Below are positions 16,150 through 32,200 of a stretch of DNA of 64,000 nt, one piece after another (position 1 is the stretch's first letter; the number at the start of each line of letters is the position of its first letter). Both the position numbers and the translations under genes were made by a program. Source of the stretch: Siphonodentalium dalli. Taxonomy: Eukaryota > Mollusca > Scaphopoda > Gadilida > Siphonodentaliidae. The notes beneath the pieces were generated by a model. The model saw nothing but the letters and a program-made list of their open reading frames with translations. It made no database searches and had not been told where the DNA came from. The stretch lies in assembly GCA_032622095.1 (NCBI GenBank), contig CP136063.1:27344987-27408986 (forward strand). Direction: 5' to 3'.

Positions 16150-19100
16150 ACCTGGAGTTCTCATGACGGGCAATGAGTATCTGTTCTGGACACCATAATT
16201 AAAGATCGATATGTTACCTTGAGTTATTCATAACGGGCAATGATTATCTGTTCTGGAGACCATAATTAAGGATCGATATTTAACCTGGAGTTATCATGGC
16301 GGGCAATGAGTATCTGTTCTGGAGACCATAATTAAACATCGATATTTAACCTGGAGTTCTCATGATGTTCAATACGAATCTGTTCTGGAGACGATAAATA
16401 AACATCGATATTTAACATGGAGTTCTCATGGCGGGCAATGATTATCTGTTCTGGAGACCATAATTAAATATCGATATTTTACCTTGAGTTATTCATAACG
16501 GGCAGTGATTATCTGTTCTGGAGACCATAATTAAAGATCGATATTTAGCCTTGAGTTATTCATAACGGGCAACGATTATCTGTTCTGGAGACCATAATTA
16601 AACGTCGATAATTATCCTGAAATTATCCATAACGGTCACTGATTATCTGTGCTGGAGACCATAGTTAAGGATCGATATTTAACCTGGAGTTCTCATGACG
16701 GGCAATGAGTATCTGTTCTGAAGACCATAATTAAAGATCGATATATTACCTTGAGTTATTCATAACGGGCAATGAGTATCTGTTCTGGAGACCATAATTA
16801 AAGATCGACATTTAACCTGGAGTTATTCATGACGAGCACTCATTATCTATTCTGGAAACGATAACTAAACATCGATATTTAACCTAGAGTTCTTCATGAC
16901 GGGCAACGATTATCTGTTCTGGAGACCATAATTAAAGATCGATATTTAACCTGGAGTTATTCCTGACAACCACTGATTATCTGTTCTGGAGAACATAATT
17001 AAACCTCGATATTTAACCTAGAGTTCTTCATGACGGGCAATGATTATCTGTTCTTGAGATCGTAATTAAATATCGATATTTAACCTGGAGTTATTCATGA
17101 CGGGCACTGGTTATCTGTTCTGGAGACCATAACTAAATATCGATATCTAACCTGGAGTTATTCATGACGGGCACTGATTAACTGTTCTGGAGACGATAAT
17201 TAAACATCGATATTTAACCTGGAATCCTGGTGTTCACATGACGGGCACTGATTATCTGTTCTGGAGACCATAACTAAATATCGGTATTTAACCTGTAGTT
17301 AATCATCATGGGCATTGATTATCTGTTCTTGACTCCATAATTATCATCGATATTTAACCTTGAGTTATTCATGACGGGCAATGATTATCTGTTCTGGAGA
17401 CCATAATTAGACATCGATATTTAACATGGAGTTCTCATGACGGGCACTTTATTATCTGTTCTGGAGACCATAGCTAAACATCGATATTTAACCAGGAGTT
17501 CTCATGACGGGCAATGATTATCTGTTTTAAAGACCATAACTAAATATCGATATTTAACCTGGAGTTCTCATGACGGGCACTGATTATCTGTTTTGGAGAC
17601 CGTAATTAAAGATTGATATTTAACCTGGAGTTCTCATGACGGGCACTGATTATCTGTTCTGGAGACCATAACTAAATATCGATATTTAACCTGGAGTTAT
17701 TCATGGCGGGCACTGATTACATGTCCTGGAGACCATAATTAAACATCGATATTTAACCTGGAGTTCTCATGACGGGCAATGATTATCTGTTCTGGAGTCC
17801 GTAATTAAAGATTGATATTTAACCTGGAGTTATTCATAACTACATATTTAACCTGGTGTTCTCATAACGGGCACTGATTATCTGTTCTGGAGACCATAAC
17901 TATATATCGATATTTAATCTGGAGTTATTCATGACGGGCACTGATTATCTGTTCTGGAGACCATAATTAAACATCGATATTTAACCTTGAGTTATTCATG
18001 ACGGGCACTGATTATCTGTTCTGGAGACCATAATTAAATATCGATATTTAACCTGGAGTTCTCATGACGGGCAATGAGTATCTGTTCTGGAGACCGTAAT
18101 TAAAGACTGATATGTTACCTTGAGTTATTCATAACGGTCAATGATTATCTGTTCTGGAGACCATAATTAAAGATCGATATTTAACCTTGAGTTATTCATA
18201 ACGGGCAATGATTATCTGTTCTGGAGACCATAAATAAACATCAATTATTATCCTGGAATTATTCATAACGGTCACTGATTATCTGTTCTGGAGACCATAA
18301 TTAAGGATCGATATTTAACTTGGTGTTCTCATGATGGTCACTGATTATCTGTTCTTGAGACCATAATTAAAGATCGACATTTATCCTGGAATTATTCATA
18401 ACGGTCACTGATTATCTGTTCTGGAGACCGTAATTAAAGATCGATATTTAACCTGGAGTTATTCATGATGACCACTGATCATCTGTTCTGGAGACCTTAA
18501 TTAAACATCGATATGTAACCTGGAGTGCTCATGACGGGCAATGATTATCTGTTATGGAGACCGTAATTAAAGATCGATATTTAATCTGGAGTTATTCATG
18601 ACGAGCAATGATTATCTGTCCTTTAGACCACAAATAAACATCGATATTTAACCTGGAGCTATTCATGACGAGCACCGATTATCTGTTCTGGAGACCATAA
18701 TTAAACATCGATATTTAACCTGGAGTTATTCATGATGACCACTGATTATCTGTTCTGGAGACCATAATTAAACATCGATATGTAACCTGGAGTGCTCATG
18801 ACGGGCAATGATTATCTGTTCTGGAGACCGTAATTAAAGATCGATATTTAATCTGAAGTTATTCATGACGAGCAATGATTATCTGTCCTTGAGACCATAA
18901 TTAAACATCGATATTTAACCTTTAGTTATTCATGACGGGTACTGATTATCTGTTCTGGAGACCATAATTAAACATCGATATATAACCTGGAGTGCTCATG
19001 ACGGGCAATGATTATCTGTTCTTGAGACCGTAATTAAACATCGATATTTAACCTGGAGTTATTCATGACGAGCACTGATTATCTGTTGTGGAGACCACAA

Positions 19101-19559
19101 TTAAACATCGATATTTAACCTTTAGTTATTCATGACGGGTACTGATTATCTGTTCTGGAGATCATAATTAAACATCGATATATAACCTGGAGTTCTCATG
19201 ACGAGCAATGAGTATCTGTTCCGGAGACCATAATTAAACATCGATTTGTAACCTTGAGTTATTCATGACGGGCAATGATTATCTGTTCAGGAGACCATAA
19301 TTAAACATCGATATTGAACCTGGAGTTCTCATGACGAGCACTGATAATCTGTTCTGGAGACCATAATTAAACATCGATATTGAACCTGGAGTTCTCATGA
19401 CGAGCAATGATTATCTGTTCTGGAGACCATAATTAAACATCGATATTGAACCTGGAGTTCTCATGACGAGCAATGATTATCTGTTCAGGAGACCATAATT
19501 AAACATCGATATTGAACCTGGAGTTCTCATGACGGGAACTGATTATCTGTTCTGGAGAC
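16150..19559 (+). repeat. satellite block, copy 1 of a 3.4 kb long-range duplication
   Basis: This run of variant monomers is repeated at 59,572-62,981 with a constant offset of 43,422 bp. Markers checked: GATGTTCAATACGAATC (16,364 and 59,786), GGAATCCTGGTGTTCACATG (17,221 and 60,643), AACTACATATTTAACC (17,838 and 61,260), ACTGATAATCTG (19,340 and 62,762). The unchanged offset over about 3 kb means the copies differ by almost no net indel, so the duplication is recent compared with monomer divergence. The outer boundaries are approximate: similarity drops before 16,150 and after 19,559. Confidence 0.85.
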
Positions 19560-20196
19560 CATAATTAAACATCGATATTTAACCTGGAGTTATTCATGAC
19601 GGGTACTGATTACCTGTCCTGGAGACCATTATTAAACATCGATATTTAACCTGGAGTTCTCATGACGGGCAATGATTATCTGCTCTGGAGACCATAATTA
19701 AACATCGATAATTATCCTGGAATTATTCATAACGGTCACTGATTATCTGTTCTGGAGACCATAATTAAGGATCGATATTTAACTTGGTGTTTTCATGACG
19801 GTCACTGATTATCTGTTCTGGAGACCATAATTAAATATCGACAATTAACCTTGAGTTATTCATGACGGGCACTGATTATCTGTTCTGGAGACCATAATTA
19901 AACATCGATATTTATCCTTGAGTTATTCATGACGAGCACTGATTATCTGTGCTGGAGACCATAATTAAACATCGATATTTTACCTGGAGTTCTCGTGACG
20001 GGCAATGAGTATCTGTTCTGGAGACCATAATTAAAGATCGATATGTTACCTTGAGTTATTCATAACGGGCAGTGATTATCTGTTCTGGAGACCATAATTA
20101 AATATCGATATTTAACCTGGAGTTCTCATGACGGGCAATGAGTATCTGTTCTGGAGACCATAATTAAAGATCGACATTTAACCTGGAGTTATTCAT

Positions 20197-22200
20197 GACG
20201 AGCACTCATTATCTATTCTGGAAACGATAACTAAACATCGATATTTAACATAGAGTTCTTCATGACGGGCAACGATTATCTGTTCTGGAGACCATAATTA
20301 AAGATCGATATTTAACCTGGAGTTATTCATGACGACCACTGATTATCTGTTCTGGAGACCATAATTAAACCTCGATATTTAACCTAGAGTTCTTCATGAC
20401 GGGCAATGATTATCTGTTCTTGAGATCGTAATTAAAGATCGATATTTAACCTGGAGTTATTCATGACGGGCACTGATTATCTGTTCTGGAGACCATAACT
20501 AAATATCGGTATTTAACCTGTAGTTAATCATCATGGGCATTGATTATCTGTTCTTGACTCCATAATTATCATCGATATTTAACCTTGAGTTATTCATGAC
20601 GGGCAATGATTATCTGTTCTGGAGACCATAATTAGACATCGATATTTAACATGGAGTTCTCATGACGGGCACTTTATTATCTGTTCTGGAAACCATAGCT
20701 AAACATCGATATTTAACCAGGAGTTCTCATGACGGGCACTGATTATCTGTTCTGGAGACCATAACTAAACATCGATATTTAACCTGGAGTTCTCATGACG
20801 GGCACTGATTATCTGTTCTGGAGACCATAACTAAATATCGATATTTAACCTGGAGTTCTCATGACGGGCACTGATTATCTGTTCTGGAGACCATAATTAA
20901 AGATCGGTATATAACCTGGAGTTATTCATGACGGGCACTGATTATCTGTTCTGGAGACCATAATTAAACATCGATATTGAACCAGGAGTTCTCATGACGG
21001 GCACTGATTATCTGTTCTGGAGACCGTAATTAAAGATTGATATTTAACCTGGAGTTATTCATGACGGGCACTGATTATCTGTTCTGGAGACCGTAACTAA
21101 ATATCGATATTTAACCTGGAGTTATTCATGACGGGCACTGATTATCTGTTCTGGAGACCATAACTAAATATCGATATTTAACCTGGAGTTATTCATGGCG
21201 GGCACTGATTACATGTCCTGGAGACCATAATTAAACATCGATATTTAACCTGGAGTTCTCATGACGGGCAATGATTATCTGTTCTGGAGGCCGTAATTAA
21301 AGATTGATATTTAACCTGGAGTTATTCATAACTACATATTTAACCTGGTGTTCTCATAACGGGCACTGATTATCTGTTCTGGAGACCATAACTATATATC
21401 GATATTTAATCTGGAGTTATTCATGACGGGCACTGATTATCTGTTCTGGAGACCATAATTAAACATCGATATTTAACCTTGAGTTATTCATGACGGGCAC
21501 TGATTATCTGTTCTGGAGACCATAATTAAATATCGATATTTAACCTGGAGTTCTCATGACGGGCAATGAGTATCTGTTCTGGAGACCATAATTAAAGACT
21601 GATATGTTACCTTGAGTTATTCATAACGGTCAATGATTATCTGTTCTGGAGACCATAATTAAAGATCGATATTTAACCTTGAGTTATTCATAACGGGCAA
21701 TGATTATCTGTTCTGGAGACCATAAATAAACATCAATTATTATCCTGGAATTATTCATAACGGTCACTGATTATCTGTTCTGGAGACCATAATTAAGGAT
21801 CGATATTTAACTTGGTGTTCTCATGATGTTCACTGATTATCTGTTCTGGAGACCATAATTAAAGATCGACATTTATCCTGGAATTATTCATAACGGTCAC
21901 TGATTATCTGTTCTGGAGACCGTAATTAAAGATCGATATTTAACCTGGAGTTATTCATGATGACCACTGATCATCTGTTCTGGAGACCTTAATTAAACAT
22001 CGATATGTAACCTGGAGTGCTCATGACGGGCAACGATTATCTGTTCTGGAGACCGTAATTAAAGATCGATATTTAATCTGGAGTTATTCATGACGAGCAA
22101 TGATTATCTGTCCTTGAGACCACAAATAAACATCGATATTTAACCTGGAGCTATTCATGACGAGCACTGATTATCTGTTCTGGAGACCATAATTAAACAT
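20197..22200 (+). repeat. satellite block, partial copy of the 16.8-18.7 kb block
   Basis: Repeats the variant-monomer order of 16,831-18,710. The offset is 3,366 bp at the GACGAGCACTCATTATC marker (16,831 and 20,197), 3,225 at TAGTTAATCATC (17,296 and 20,521) and 3,492 at AACTACATATT (17,838 and 21,330) and TGACCACTGATC (18,469 and 21,961). The shifts of 141 and 267 bases are about two and four monomers, so whole units were lost or gained inside the block. This fits unequal exchange in register. The marker GGAATCCTGGTGTTCAC of the other copies is absent here. Confidence 0.75.
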
Positions 22201-25200
22201 CGATATTTAACCTGGAGTTATTCATAACGGTCACTGATTATCTGTTCTGGAGAACATAGTTAAGGATCGATATTTAACCTGGTGTTCTCATGACGGGCAA
22301 TGATTATCTGCTCTGGGGACCATATTTAAAGATCGACATTTAACCTTGAGTTATTCATGACGGGCACTGATTATCTGTTCTGGAGACCATAATTAAACAT
22401 CGATATTTAACCAGGAGTTCTCATGACGGGGAATGAGTATCTGTTCTGGGGACCATAATTAAACATCGATATTTAACCGTGAGTTATTCATGACGGGCAA
22501 TGATTATCTGTTCAGGAGACCATAATTAAAGATCGATATTTAACCTTGAGATAATCACAACAGGCAATGATTATCTGTTTTGGAGACCATAATTAAAGAT
22601 CGATATTTAACCTTGAGTTATTCATAACGGGCAATGATTATCTGTTCTGGAGACCGTAGTTAAATATCGATATATAACCTGGAGTTATTCATGACGGGCA
22701 CTGATTATCTGTTCAGGAGACCTTACTTAAACATCGATTTTTAACCAGGAGTTCGTCACGACGGGCAGTGATTTTCTGTTCTGGAGACCCTAATTAAACA
22801 TCGATATTTAACCTGGAGTTCTCATGACGGACACTGATTAGCTGTTCTGGAGACCATAACTAAATATCGATATTTAACCTGGAGTTATTCATAACGGGCA
22901 CTGATTATCTGTCCTGGAGACCATAATTAAGTACCGATGTTTAACCTTGAGTTATTCATGACGGGTACTGATTATCTGTTCTGGAGCAATGATTATGTGT
23001 CTTGGAGACCACAAATGGACATCGATATTTAACCAGGAGTTATTCATGACGAGCACTGATTATCTGTTATGGAGACCATAATTAAACATCGATATTTAAG
23101 CTGGAGTTATTCATGACGGGCACTGATTATCTGTTCTGGAGACCATAATTAAACATCGATATTTAACCTGGAGTTCTCATGACGGGCAATGAGTATCTGT
23201 TCTGGAGACATTCTTAAAGATCGATATTTAACCTTGTGTTATTCATAATGGGCAATGATTATCTGTTCTGGATACCATAATTAAACTTCGATAGTTAACC
23301 TTGAGTTATTCATAATGGGCAACGATTATCTGTTCTGGAGATCCTAATTAAATATCGATATTCAACCTGGTGTTATTCATGACGGGCACTGATAATCTGT
23401 CAAGGTGACCATAATTAAACATCGATATTTAACCTGCAGTTACTCACGACGGGCACTTTGTTATCTGTTCTGGAGACCATAATTAAACATCGATATTTAG
23501 CATGGAGTTCTCATGACGGGCACTTTGTTATCTGTTCTGGAGACCGTAATTAAACATCGATATTTAACCAGGATATCTCATGCCGGGCACTGATTATCTG
23601 TTCTGGAGACCGTAACTAAATATCGATATTTAACCTGGAGTTATTCATGACGGGCACTGATTATCTGTTCTGGAGACCATAACTAAATATCGATATTTAA
23701 CCTGGAGTTATTCATGGCGGGCACTGATTATCTGTCCTGGAGACCATAAATAAACATCGATATTTAACCTGGAGTTCTCATGACGGGCACTGATTATCTG
23801 TTCAGGAGACCATAATTAAACATCGATATTTAACCTGGAGTTCTCATGACGGCACTGATTATCTGTTCTGGAGACCATAATTAAAGATTGATATTTAACC
23901 TGGAGTTCTCATGACGGGCCCTGATTATCTGGTCTGGAAACCATAATTAAAGATCGGTATTTAACCTGGAGTTATTCATGTCGTACACTGATTATCTGTT
24001 CTGGACTCCATAATTAATTAAACATCGATATTTAACCTTGAGTTATTCATAACGAACAATGATTATGTGTTCTGGAGATCGTAACTAAATATCGATATTT
24101 AGCCAGGAGTTATTCATGACGGGCCCTGATTATCTGTTCAGGATACCATAATTAAACATAGATATTTAACCTGGAGCTTTCATGACGGGCACTTATTATC
24201 TGTTCTGGAGACCACGATTAAACATCGATATTTAACCTTGAGCTATTCATAACGGGCAATGATTATCTGTTCTGGAGACCATAATTAAATATTGATATTT
24301 AACCTTGAGTTATTCATAACGGGCAATGATTATCTGTTCAGGAGAACATAATTAAACATCGATATTTAACCTGGAGTTATTCATAACTGGCAATGATTAT
24401 CTATTCTGGAGACCATAATTAAAGATCGATATTTAACCTTCAGTTATTCAAAACGGGCAATGATTATCTGTTCTGGAAACCATAACTAAACATCAATATT
24501 TAACCTGGAGTTCTTCATGGCGGGCAATGATTATCTGTTCTGGAGACGATAACTAAACATCGATATTTAACCTGGAGTTCTCATGACGGGCACTGATTAT
24601 CTGTTCTGGAGACCATAATTAAACATCGATATTTAACCTGGAGTTCTCGTGACGGGCAATGATTATCTGTTCTGGAGACCGTAATTAAAGATCGATATTT
24701 TACTGGAGTTATTCATGACGACCACTGATTATCAGTTCTGGGGACAATAATTAAACATCTATATTTACCCTGGAGTTCTCATGACGGGCAATGATTATCT
24801 GTTCTGGTGACCGTAATTAAAGATCGATAATTAACCTGGAGTTATTCATGACGACCACTGATTATCTGTTCTGGAGACCATAACTAAACATCGATATGTA
24901 ACCTGGAGTGCTCATGACGGGCACTGATTATCTGTTCTGGAGACCGTAATTAAAGATCGATATTTAACCTGGAATTATTCATGACGACCACTGATTATCT
25001 GTCCTGGAGACCGCAAATAAACATCGATATTTAACCTTGAGTTATTCATGACGAGCACTCATTATCTGTTATGGAGACCATAATTAAACATCGATATTTA
25101 ACCTGGAGTTCTCATGACGTCACTGGTTATCTGTTATGGAGACCATAATTAAACATCGATATTCAACCTGCAGTTATTCATGACGGGCAATGATTATCTG

Positions 25201-26574
25201 TTCTGGAGACCATAAATAAATATCGATATTTAACCTGGAGTTATTCATGACGGGCAATGATTATCTGTTCTGGAGACCATAATTAAACAACGATATGTAA
25301 CCTGGAGTGCTCATGACGGGCAATGATTACCTGTTCTGGAGACCGTAATTAAAGATGGATATTACACCTGGAGTTATTCATGACGAGCAATGATTATCTG
25401 TCCTGGAGACCACAAATAAACATCGATATTTAACCTTGAGTTATTCATGACGAGCACTCATTATCTGTTATGGAGACCATAATTAAACATCGATATTTAA
25501 CCTGGAGTTCTCATGACGTCACTTGTTATCTGTTATGGAGACCATAATTAAACATCGATATTTAACCTGGAGTTATTCATGACGAGCGCTCATTATCCGT
25601 TCTGGAAACCATAACTAAACATCAATATTTAACCTGGAGTTCTTCATGGCGGGCAATGATTATCTGTTCTGGAGACGATAACTAAACATCGATATTTAAC
25701 CTGGAGTTCTCATGACGGGCACTGATTATCTGTTCTGGAGACCATAATTAAACATCGATATTTAACCTGGAGTTCTCGTGACGGGCAATGATTATCTGTT
25801 CTGGAGACCGTAATTAAAGATCGATATTTTACTGGAGTTATTCATGACGACCACTGATTATCAGTTCTGGGGACCATAATTAAACATCTATATTTACTCT
25901 GGAGTTCTCATGACGGGCAATGATTATCTGTTCTGGTGACCGTAATTAAAGATCGATAATTAACCTGGAGTTATTCATGACGACCACTTATTATCTGTTC
26001 TGGAGACCATAACTAAACATCGATATGTAACCTCGAGTGCTCATGACGGGCACTGATTATCTGTTCTGGAGACCGTAATTAAAGATCGATATTTAGCCTG
26101 CAGTTATTCATGACGATCAATGATTATCTTCCTGGAGACCACAATTACACATCGATATTTAACATTGAGTTGTTCATGACGGGCACTGATTATCTGTTCT
26201 GGAGACCATCATTAAACATCGATATTTAACCTGGAGTTCTCATGACGGACAATGAGTATCTGTTCTGGAGACCATAATTAAACATCGATATATTTAACCT
26301 GAAGTTATGTATTACGGGCAATGATTATCTGTTCAGGATACCATAATTAAAGATCGATATGTAACCTTGAGTTATTCATAACGGGCAATGATTATCTGTT
26401 CTGGAGACCATAATTAAAGATCGACATTTAACCTTGACTTATTCATAACGGGCAATGATTATCTGTTCTGGAGACCATAATTAAACATCGATAATTATCC
26501 TGGAATTATTCATAACCGTCACTGATTATCTGTTCTGGAGAACATAGTTAAGGATCGATATTTAACCTGGAGTT

Positions 26575-27150
26575 CTCATGACGGGCACCGATTATCTGTC
26601 CTGGAGAACATAAATAAACATCGATATTTAATCAGGAGTTTTTATGCCGGGCACTGATTATGTGTTCTGGAGTCCGTAAATAAAGATTTATATTTAACCT
26701 GGTTTCTCATGACGGGCACTGATTGTCTGTTCTGGAGACCATAACTAAATATCGATATTTAACCTGGAGTTATTCATGACGGGCACTGATTATCTGTTCT
26801 GGAAACCATAATTAAACGTCTATATTTAACATGGAGTTATTCATGACGGGCACTGGTTATCTGTTCTGGTGTCCATAATTAAACATCGATATTTAAATTT
26901 GAGTTATTCATAACGGGCAATGATTATCTGTTCTGGAGACAATAATTAAAGATCGATATTTAACCTTGAGTTATTCAAAACGGACAATGATTATCTGTTC
27001 TGGAGACCGTAATTAAATATCTATATCTGACCTAGAGCTATTCATGACGGGCACTGATTATCTGTTCTGGAGACCATAATTAAATATCAATATTTATCCT
27101 GGAGTTCTCATGACGGGCAATGAGTATCTGTTCTGGAGACCATAATTAAA
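26575..27150 (+). repeat. satellite block shared with 55.85 kb and 57.78 kb
   Basis: Contains the order: CACCGATTATCTGTCCTGGA, a unit with TCCGTAAATAAAGATTTATA, a short unit AACCTGGTTTCTCATGAC, and GAGCTATTCATGACGGG. The same order recurs at 55,848-56,423 with an offset of 29,273 bp (two markers checked: 26,588/55,861 and 27,035/56,308), and again about 1,932 bp later at 57,780-58,360. It is one of several block types shared between the arrays on the two sides of the insertion. Confidence 0.75.
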
Positions 27151-29229
27151 CATCGATATGTTACCTTGAGTTATTCATAACGGGCACTGATTATCTGTTC
27201 TGGAGACCATAATTAAATATCAATATTTAACCTGGAGTTCTCATGACGGGCAATGAGTATCTGTTCTGGAGACCATAATTAAAGATCGATATGTTACCTT
27301 GAGTTATTCATAACGGGCAATGAGTATCTGTTCTGGAGACCATAATTAAACATCGATATTTAACCTTGAGTTATTCATAACGGGCAATGATTATCTGTTC
27401 TGGAGACCATAATTAAACATCGATAATTATCCTGAAATTATTCATAACGGTCACTGATTATCTGTGCTGGAGACCATAATTAAGGATCGATATTTAACCT
27501 GGAGTTCTCATGACGGGCAATGAGTATCTGTTCTGGAGACCATAATTAAAGATCGATATGTTACCTTGAGTTATTCATAACGGGCAGTGATTATCTGTTC
27601 TGGAGACCATAATTAAACATCGATATTTAACCTGGAGTTCTCATGATGTTCCATACGAATCTGTTCTGGAGACGATAAATAAACATCGATATTTAACATG
27701 GAGTTCTCATGGCGGGCAATGATTATCTGTTCTGGAGTCCATAATTGAATATCGATATTTTACCTTGAGTTATTCATAACGGGCAGTGATTATCTGTTCT
27801 GGAGACCATAATTAAAGATCGATATTTAGCCTTGAGTTATTCATAACGGGCAATGATTATCTGTTCTGGAGACCATAATTAAACGTCGATAATTATCCTG
27901 AAATTATCCATAACGGTCACTGATTATCTGTGCTGGAGACCATAGTTAAGGATCGATATTTAACCTGGAGTTCTCATGACGGGCAATGAGTATCTGTTCT
28001 GGAGACCATAATTAAAGATCGATATATTACCTTGAGTTATTCATAACGGGCAATGAGTATCTGTTCTGGAGACCATAATTAAACATCGATATTTAACCTA
28101 GAGTTCTTCATGACGGGCAATGATTATCTGTTCTTGAGATCGTAATTAAATATCGATATTTAACCTGGAGTTATTCATGAGGGGCACTTGTTATCTGTTC
28201 TGGAGACCATAACTAAATATCGATATCTAACCTGGAGTTATTCATGACGGGCACTGATTAACTGTTCTGGAGACCATAATTAAACATCGATATTTAACCT
28301 GGAATCCTGGTGTTCACATGACGGGCACTGATTATCTGTTCTGGAGACCATAACTAAATATCGGTATTTAACCTGTAGTTAATCATCATGGGCATTGATT
28401 ATCTGTTCTTGACACCATAATTATCATCGATATTTAACCTTGAGTTATTCATGACGGGCAATGATTATCTGTTCTGGAGACCATAATTAGACATCGATAT
28501 TTAACATGGAGTTCTCATGACGGGCACTTTATTATCTGTTCTGGAGACCATAGCTAAACATCGATATTTAACCTTGAGTTATTCATGGCGGGCACTGATT
28601 ATCCGGTCTGGAAACCATAATTAAACATCGATATTTAACCTGGAGTTCTCATGACGGCACTGATTATCTGTTTTGGAGACCGCAATTATAGATTGATATT
28701 TAACCTGGAGTTCTCATGACGGGCACTGATTATCTGTTCTGGGGACCATAATTAAACATTGATATTTAACCTGGAGTTATTCATGACGGGCACTGATTAT
28801 CTGTTCTGGAGACCATAACTAAATATCGATATTTAACCTGGAGTTATTCATGGCGGGCACTGATTACATGTCCTGGAGACCATAATTAAACATCGATATT
28901 TAACCTGGAGTTCTCATGACGGGCAATGATTATCTGTTCTGGAGGCCGTAACTATATATCGATATTTAATCTGGAGTTATTCATGACGGGCACTGATTAT
29001 CTGTTCTGGAGACCATAATTAAACATCGATATTTAACCTTGAGTTATTCATGACGGGCACTGATTATCTGTTCTGGAGACAATAATTAAATATCGATATT
29101 TAACCTGGAGTTCTCATGACGGGCAATGAGTATCTGTTCTGGAGACCATAATTAAAGACTGATATGTTACCTTGAGTTATTCATAACGGTCAATGCTTAT
29201 CTGTTCTGGAGACCATAATTAAAGATCGA

Positions 29230-32200
29230 TATTTAACCTGGAGTTCTCATGACGGGCAATGATTATCTGTTCTGGAGGCCGTAATTAAAGATTGATATTT
29301 AACCTGGAGTTATTCATAACTACATATTTAACCTGGTGTTCTCATAACGGGCACTGATTATCTGTTCTGGAGACCATAACTATATATCGATATTTAATCT
29401 GGAGTTATTCATGACGGGCACTGATTATCTGTTCTGGGGACCATAATTAAACATCGATATTTAACTTTGAGTTATTCATGACGGGCACTGATTATCTGTT
29501 CTGGAGACCATAATTAAACATATATATTTAACCTGGAGTTCTCATGACGGGCAATGAGTATCTGTTCTGGAGACCATAATTAAAGACTGATATGTTACCT
29601 TGAGTTATTCATAACGGTCAATGCTTATCTGTTCTGGAGACCATAATTAAAGATCGATAGTTAACCTTGAGTTATTCATAACGGGCAATGATTATCTGTT
29701 CTGGAGACTATAAATAAACATCAATTATTATCCTGGAATTATTCATAACGGTCACTGATTATCTGTTCTGGAGACCATAATTAAGGATCGATATTTAACT
29801 TGGTGTTCTCATGATGGTCACTGATTATCTGTTCTGGAGACCATAATTAAAGATCGACATTTATCCTGGAATTATTCATAACGGTCACTGATTATCTGTT
29901 CTGGAGACCGTAATTAAAGATCGATATTTAGCCTGGAGTTATTCATGATGACCACTGATCATCTGTTCTGGATACCTTAATTAAACATCGATATGTAACC
30001 TGGAGTGCTCATGACGGGCAATGATTATCTGTTCTGGAGACCGTAATTAAAGATCGATATTTAATCTGGAGTTATTCATGACGAGCAATGATTATCTGTC
30101 CTTGAGACCACAAATAAACATCGATATTTAACCTGGAGCTATTCATGACGAGCACTGATTATCTGTTCTGGAGACCACAATTAAACATCGATATTTAAGC
30201 TGGAGTTCTTCATGGCGGGCAATGATTATCTGCTCTGGATACCACAATTAAACATCGATATTTAACCTTGAGTTATTCATGACGAGCACTGATTATCTGT
30301 TGTGTAGACCATAATTAAACATCGATATTTAACCTTGAGTTATTCATGACGGGCACTGATTATCCGTTCTGGATACCATAATTAAACATCGATATTTAAC
30401 CTGGAGTTCTCATGACGGGCAACGAGTAGCTGTTCTGGAGACCATAATTAAAGATCGATATGTTACCTTGAGTTATTTATAACGGGCAGTGTTTATCTGT
30501 TCAGGAGACCATAATTAAAGATCGATATTTAACCTTGAGTTATTCATAACGGGCAATGATTATCTGTTCTGGAGACCATAATTAAACATCGATATTTATC
30601 CTGAAATTATTCATAACGGTCACTGATTATATGTGCTGGAGACCATAATTAAGGATCGATATTTAACCAGGAGTTCTCATGCCGGGCACTGATTATGTGT
30701 TCTGGAGTCCGTAAATAAAGATTTATATTTAACCTGGTTTCTCATGACGGGCACTGATTAATTAAACATCGATATTTAACCTTGTGTTATTCATGACGGG
30801 CACTGATTATCCGTTCTGGATACCATAATTAAACATCGATATTTAACCTGGAGTTCTCATGACGGGCAACGAGTAGCTGTTCTGGAGACCATAATTAAAG
30901 ATCGATATGTTACCTTGAGTTATTCAAAACGGGCAGTGATTATCTGTTCTGGAGACCATAATTAAAGATCGATATTTAACCTTGAGTTATTCATAACGGG
31001 CAATGATTATCTGTTCTGGAGACCATAACTAAATATCGATATTTAACCTGGAGTTATTCATGATGGGCACTGATTATCTGTTCTGGAAACCATGACCAAA
31101 CATCGATATTTAACCTGAAGTTCTCATGACGGAAACTGATTATCTGTTCTGGAGACCGTAATTAAAGATTGATATTTAACCTGGAGTTCTCATGACGGGC
31201 AGTGATTATCTGTTCTGGAGATCATAATTAAACATCGATATTTAACCTGGAGTTATTCATGACGAGCAATGATGATCTGTCCTGGAGACCATAATTAAAA
31301 GTCGGTATTTAACCTGGAGTCATTCATGACGGGCACTGATTATCTGTTCTGGACTCCATAATTAAACATCGATATTTATCCTTGAGTTATTCAAAACGTG
31401 CAATGATTATATGTTCTGGAGACAATAATTAATGATCGATATTTAACCTTGAGTTATTCAAAACGGGCAATGATTATCTGTTCTGGAGACCGTAATTAAA
31501 TATCGATATATATCCTGGAGTTATTCATGACGGGCACTGATTATCTGTTCAGGAGACCATAATTAAACATCGATATTTAACCTGGAGTTATTAATTACGG
31601 CCAATGTTTATTTGTTCTGGAGACCATAATTAAAGGTCGATATTTAACCTCGAGTTATTCAAAACGGGCAATGATTATATGTTCTGGAGACATTAACTGA
31701 ATATCGATAGTTAACCAGGAGTTATTCATGACGGGCACTGATTATCAGTTCAGGAGACCATAATTAAACATCGATATTTAACCTGGAGTTCCTCTTGACG
31801 AGCACTTTATTATCTGTTCTGGAGACCACAATTAAACATCGATATTTAACCTGGAGTTCTCATGACGGGCAATGAGTATCTGTTCTGGAGACCATAAATA
31901 AATATCGTTATTTAACCTGGAGTTATTCATGACGACCACTGATTATCTGTTCTGGAGACCATAATTAAACATATATATTTAACCTGGAGTTCTCATGACG
32001 GGCAATGATTATCTGTTCTGGAGACCATAATTAAAGATCGATATTTAACCTTCAGTTATTCAAAACGGGCAATGATTATCTGTTCTGGAGACGATAATTA
32101 AACATCGATATTTAACCTGGAGTTCTCATGACGGGCAATGATTATCTGTTCTGGAGACCATAATTAAAGATCGATATTTAACCTGGAGTTATTCATGACG

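Noticed and set aside
17836-17856. AACTACATATTTAACC as a separate short insertion in the satellite
   Set aside because: It is a monomer with an internal deletion joining TTATTCATAAC to TTTAACC. It recurs in the duplicated blocks at 21,330, 29,318, 47,382, 49,079 and 61,260, so it is a block marker, not an inserted element.
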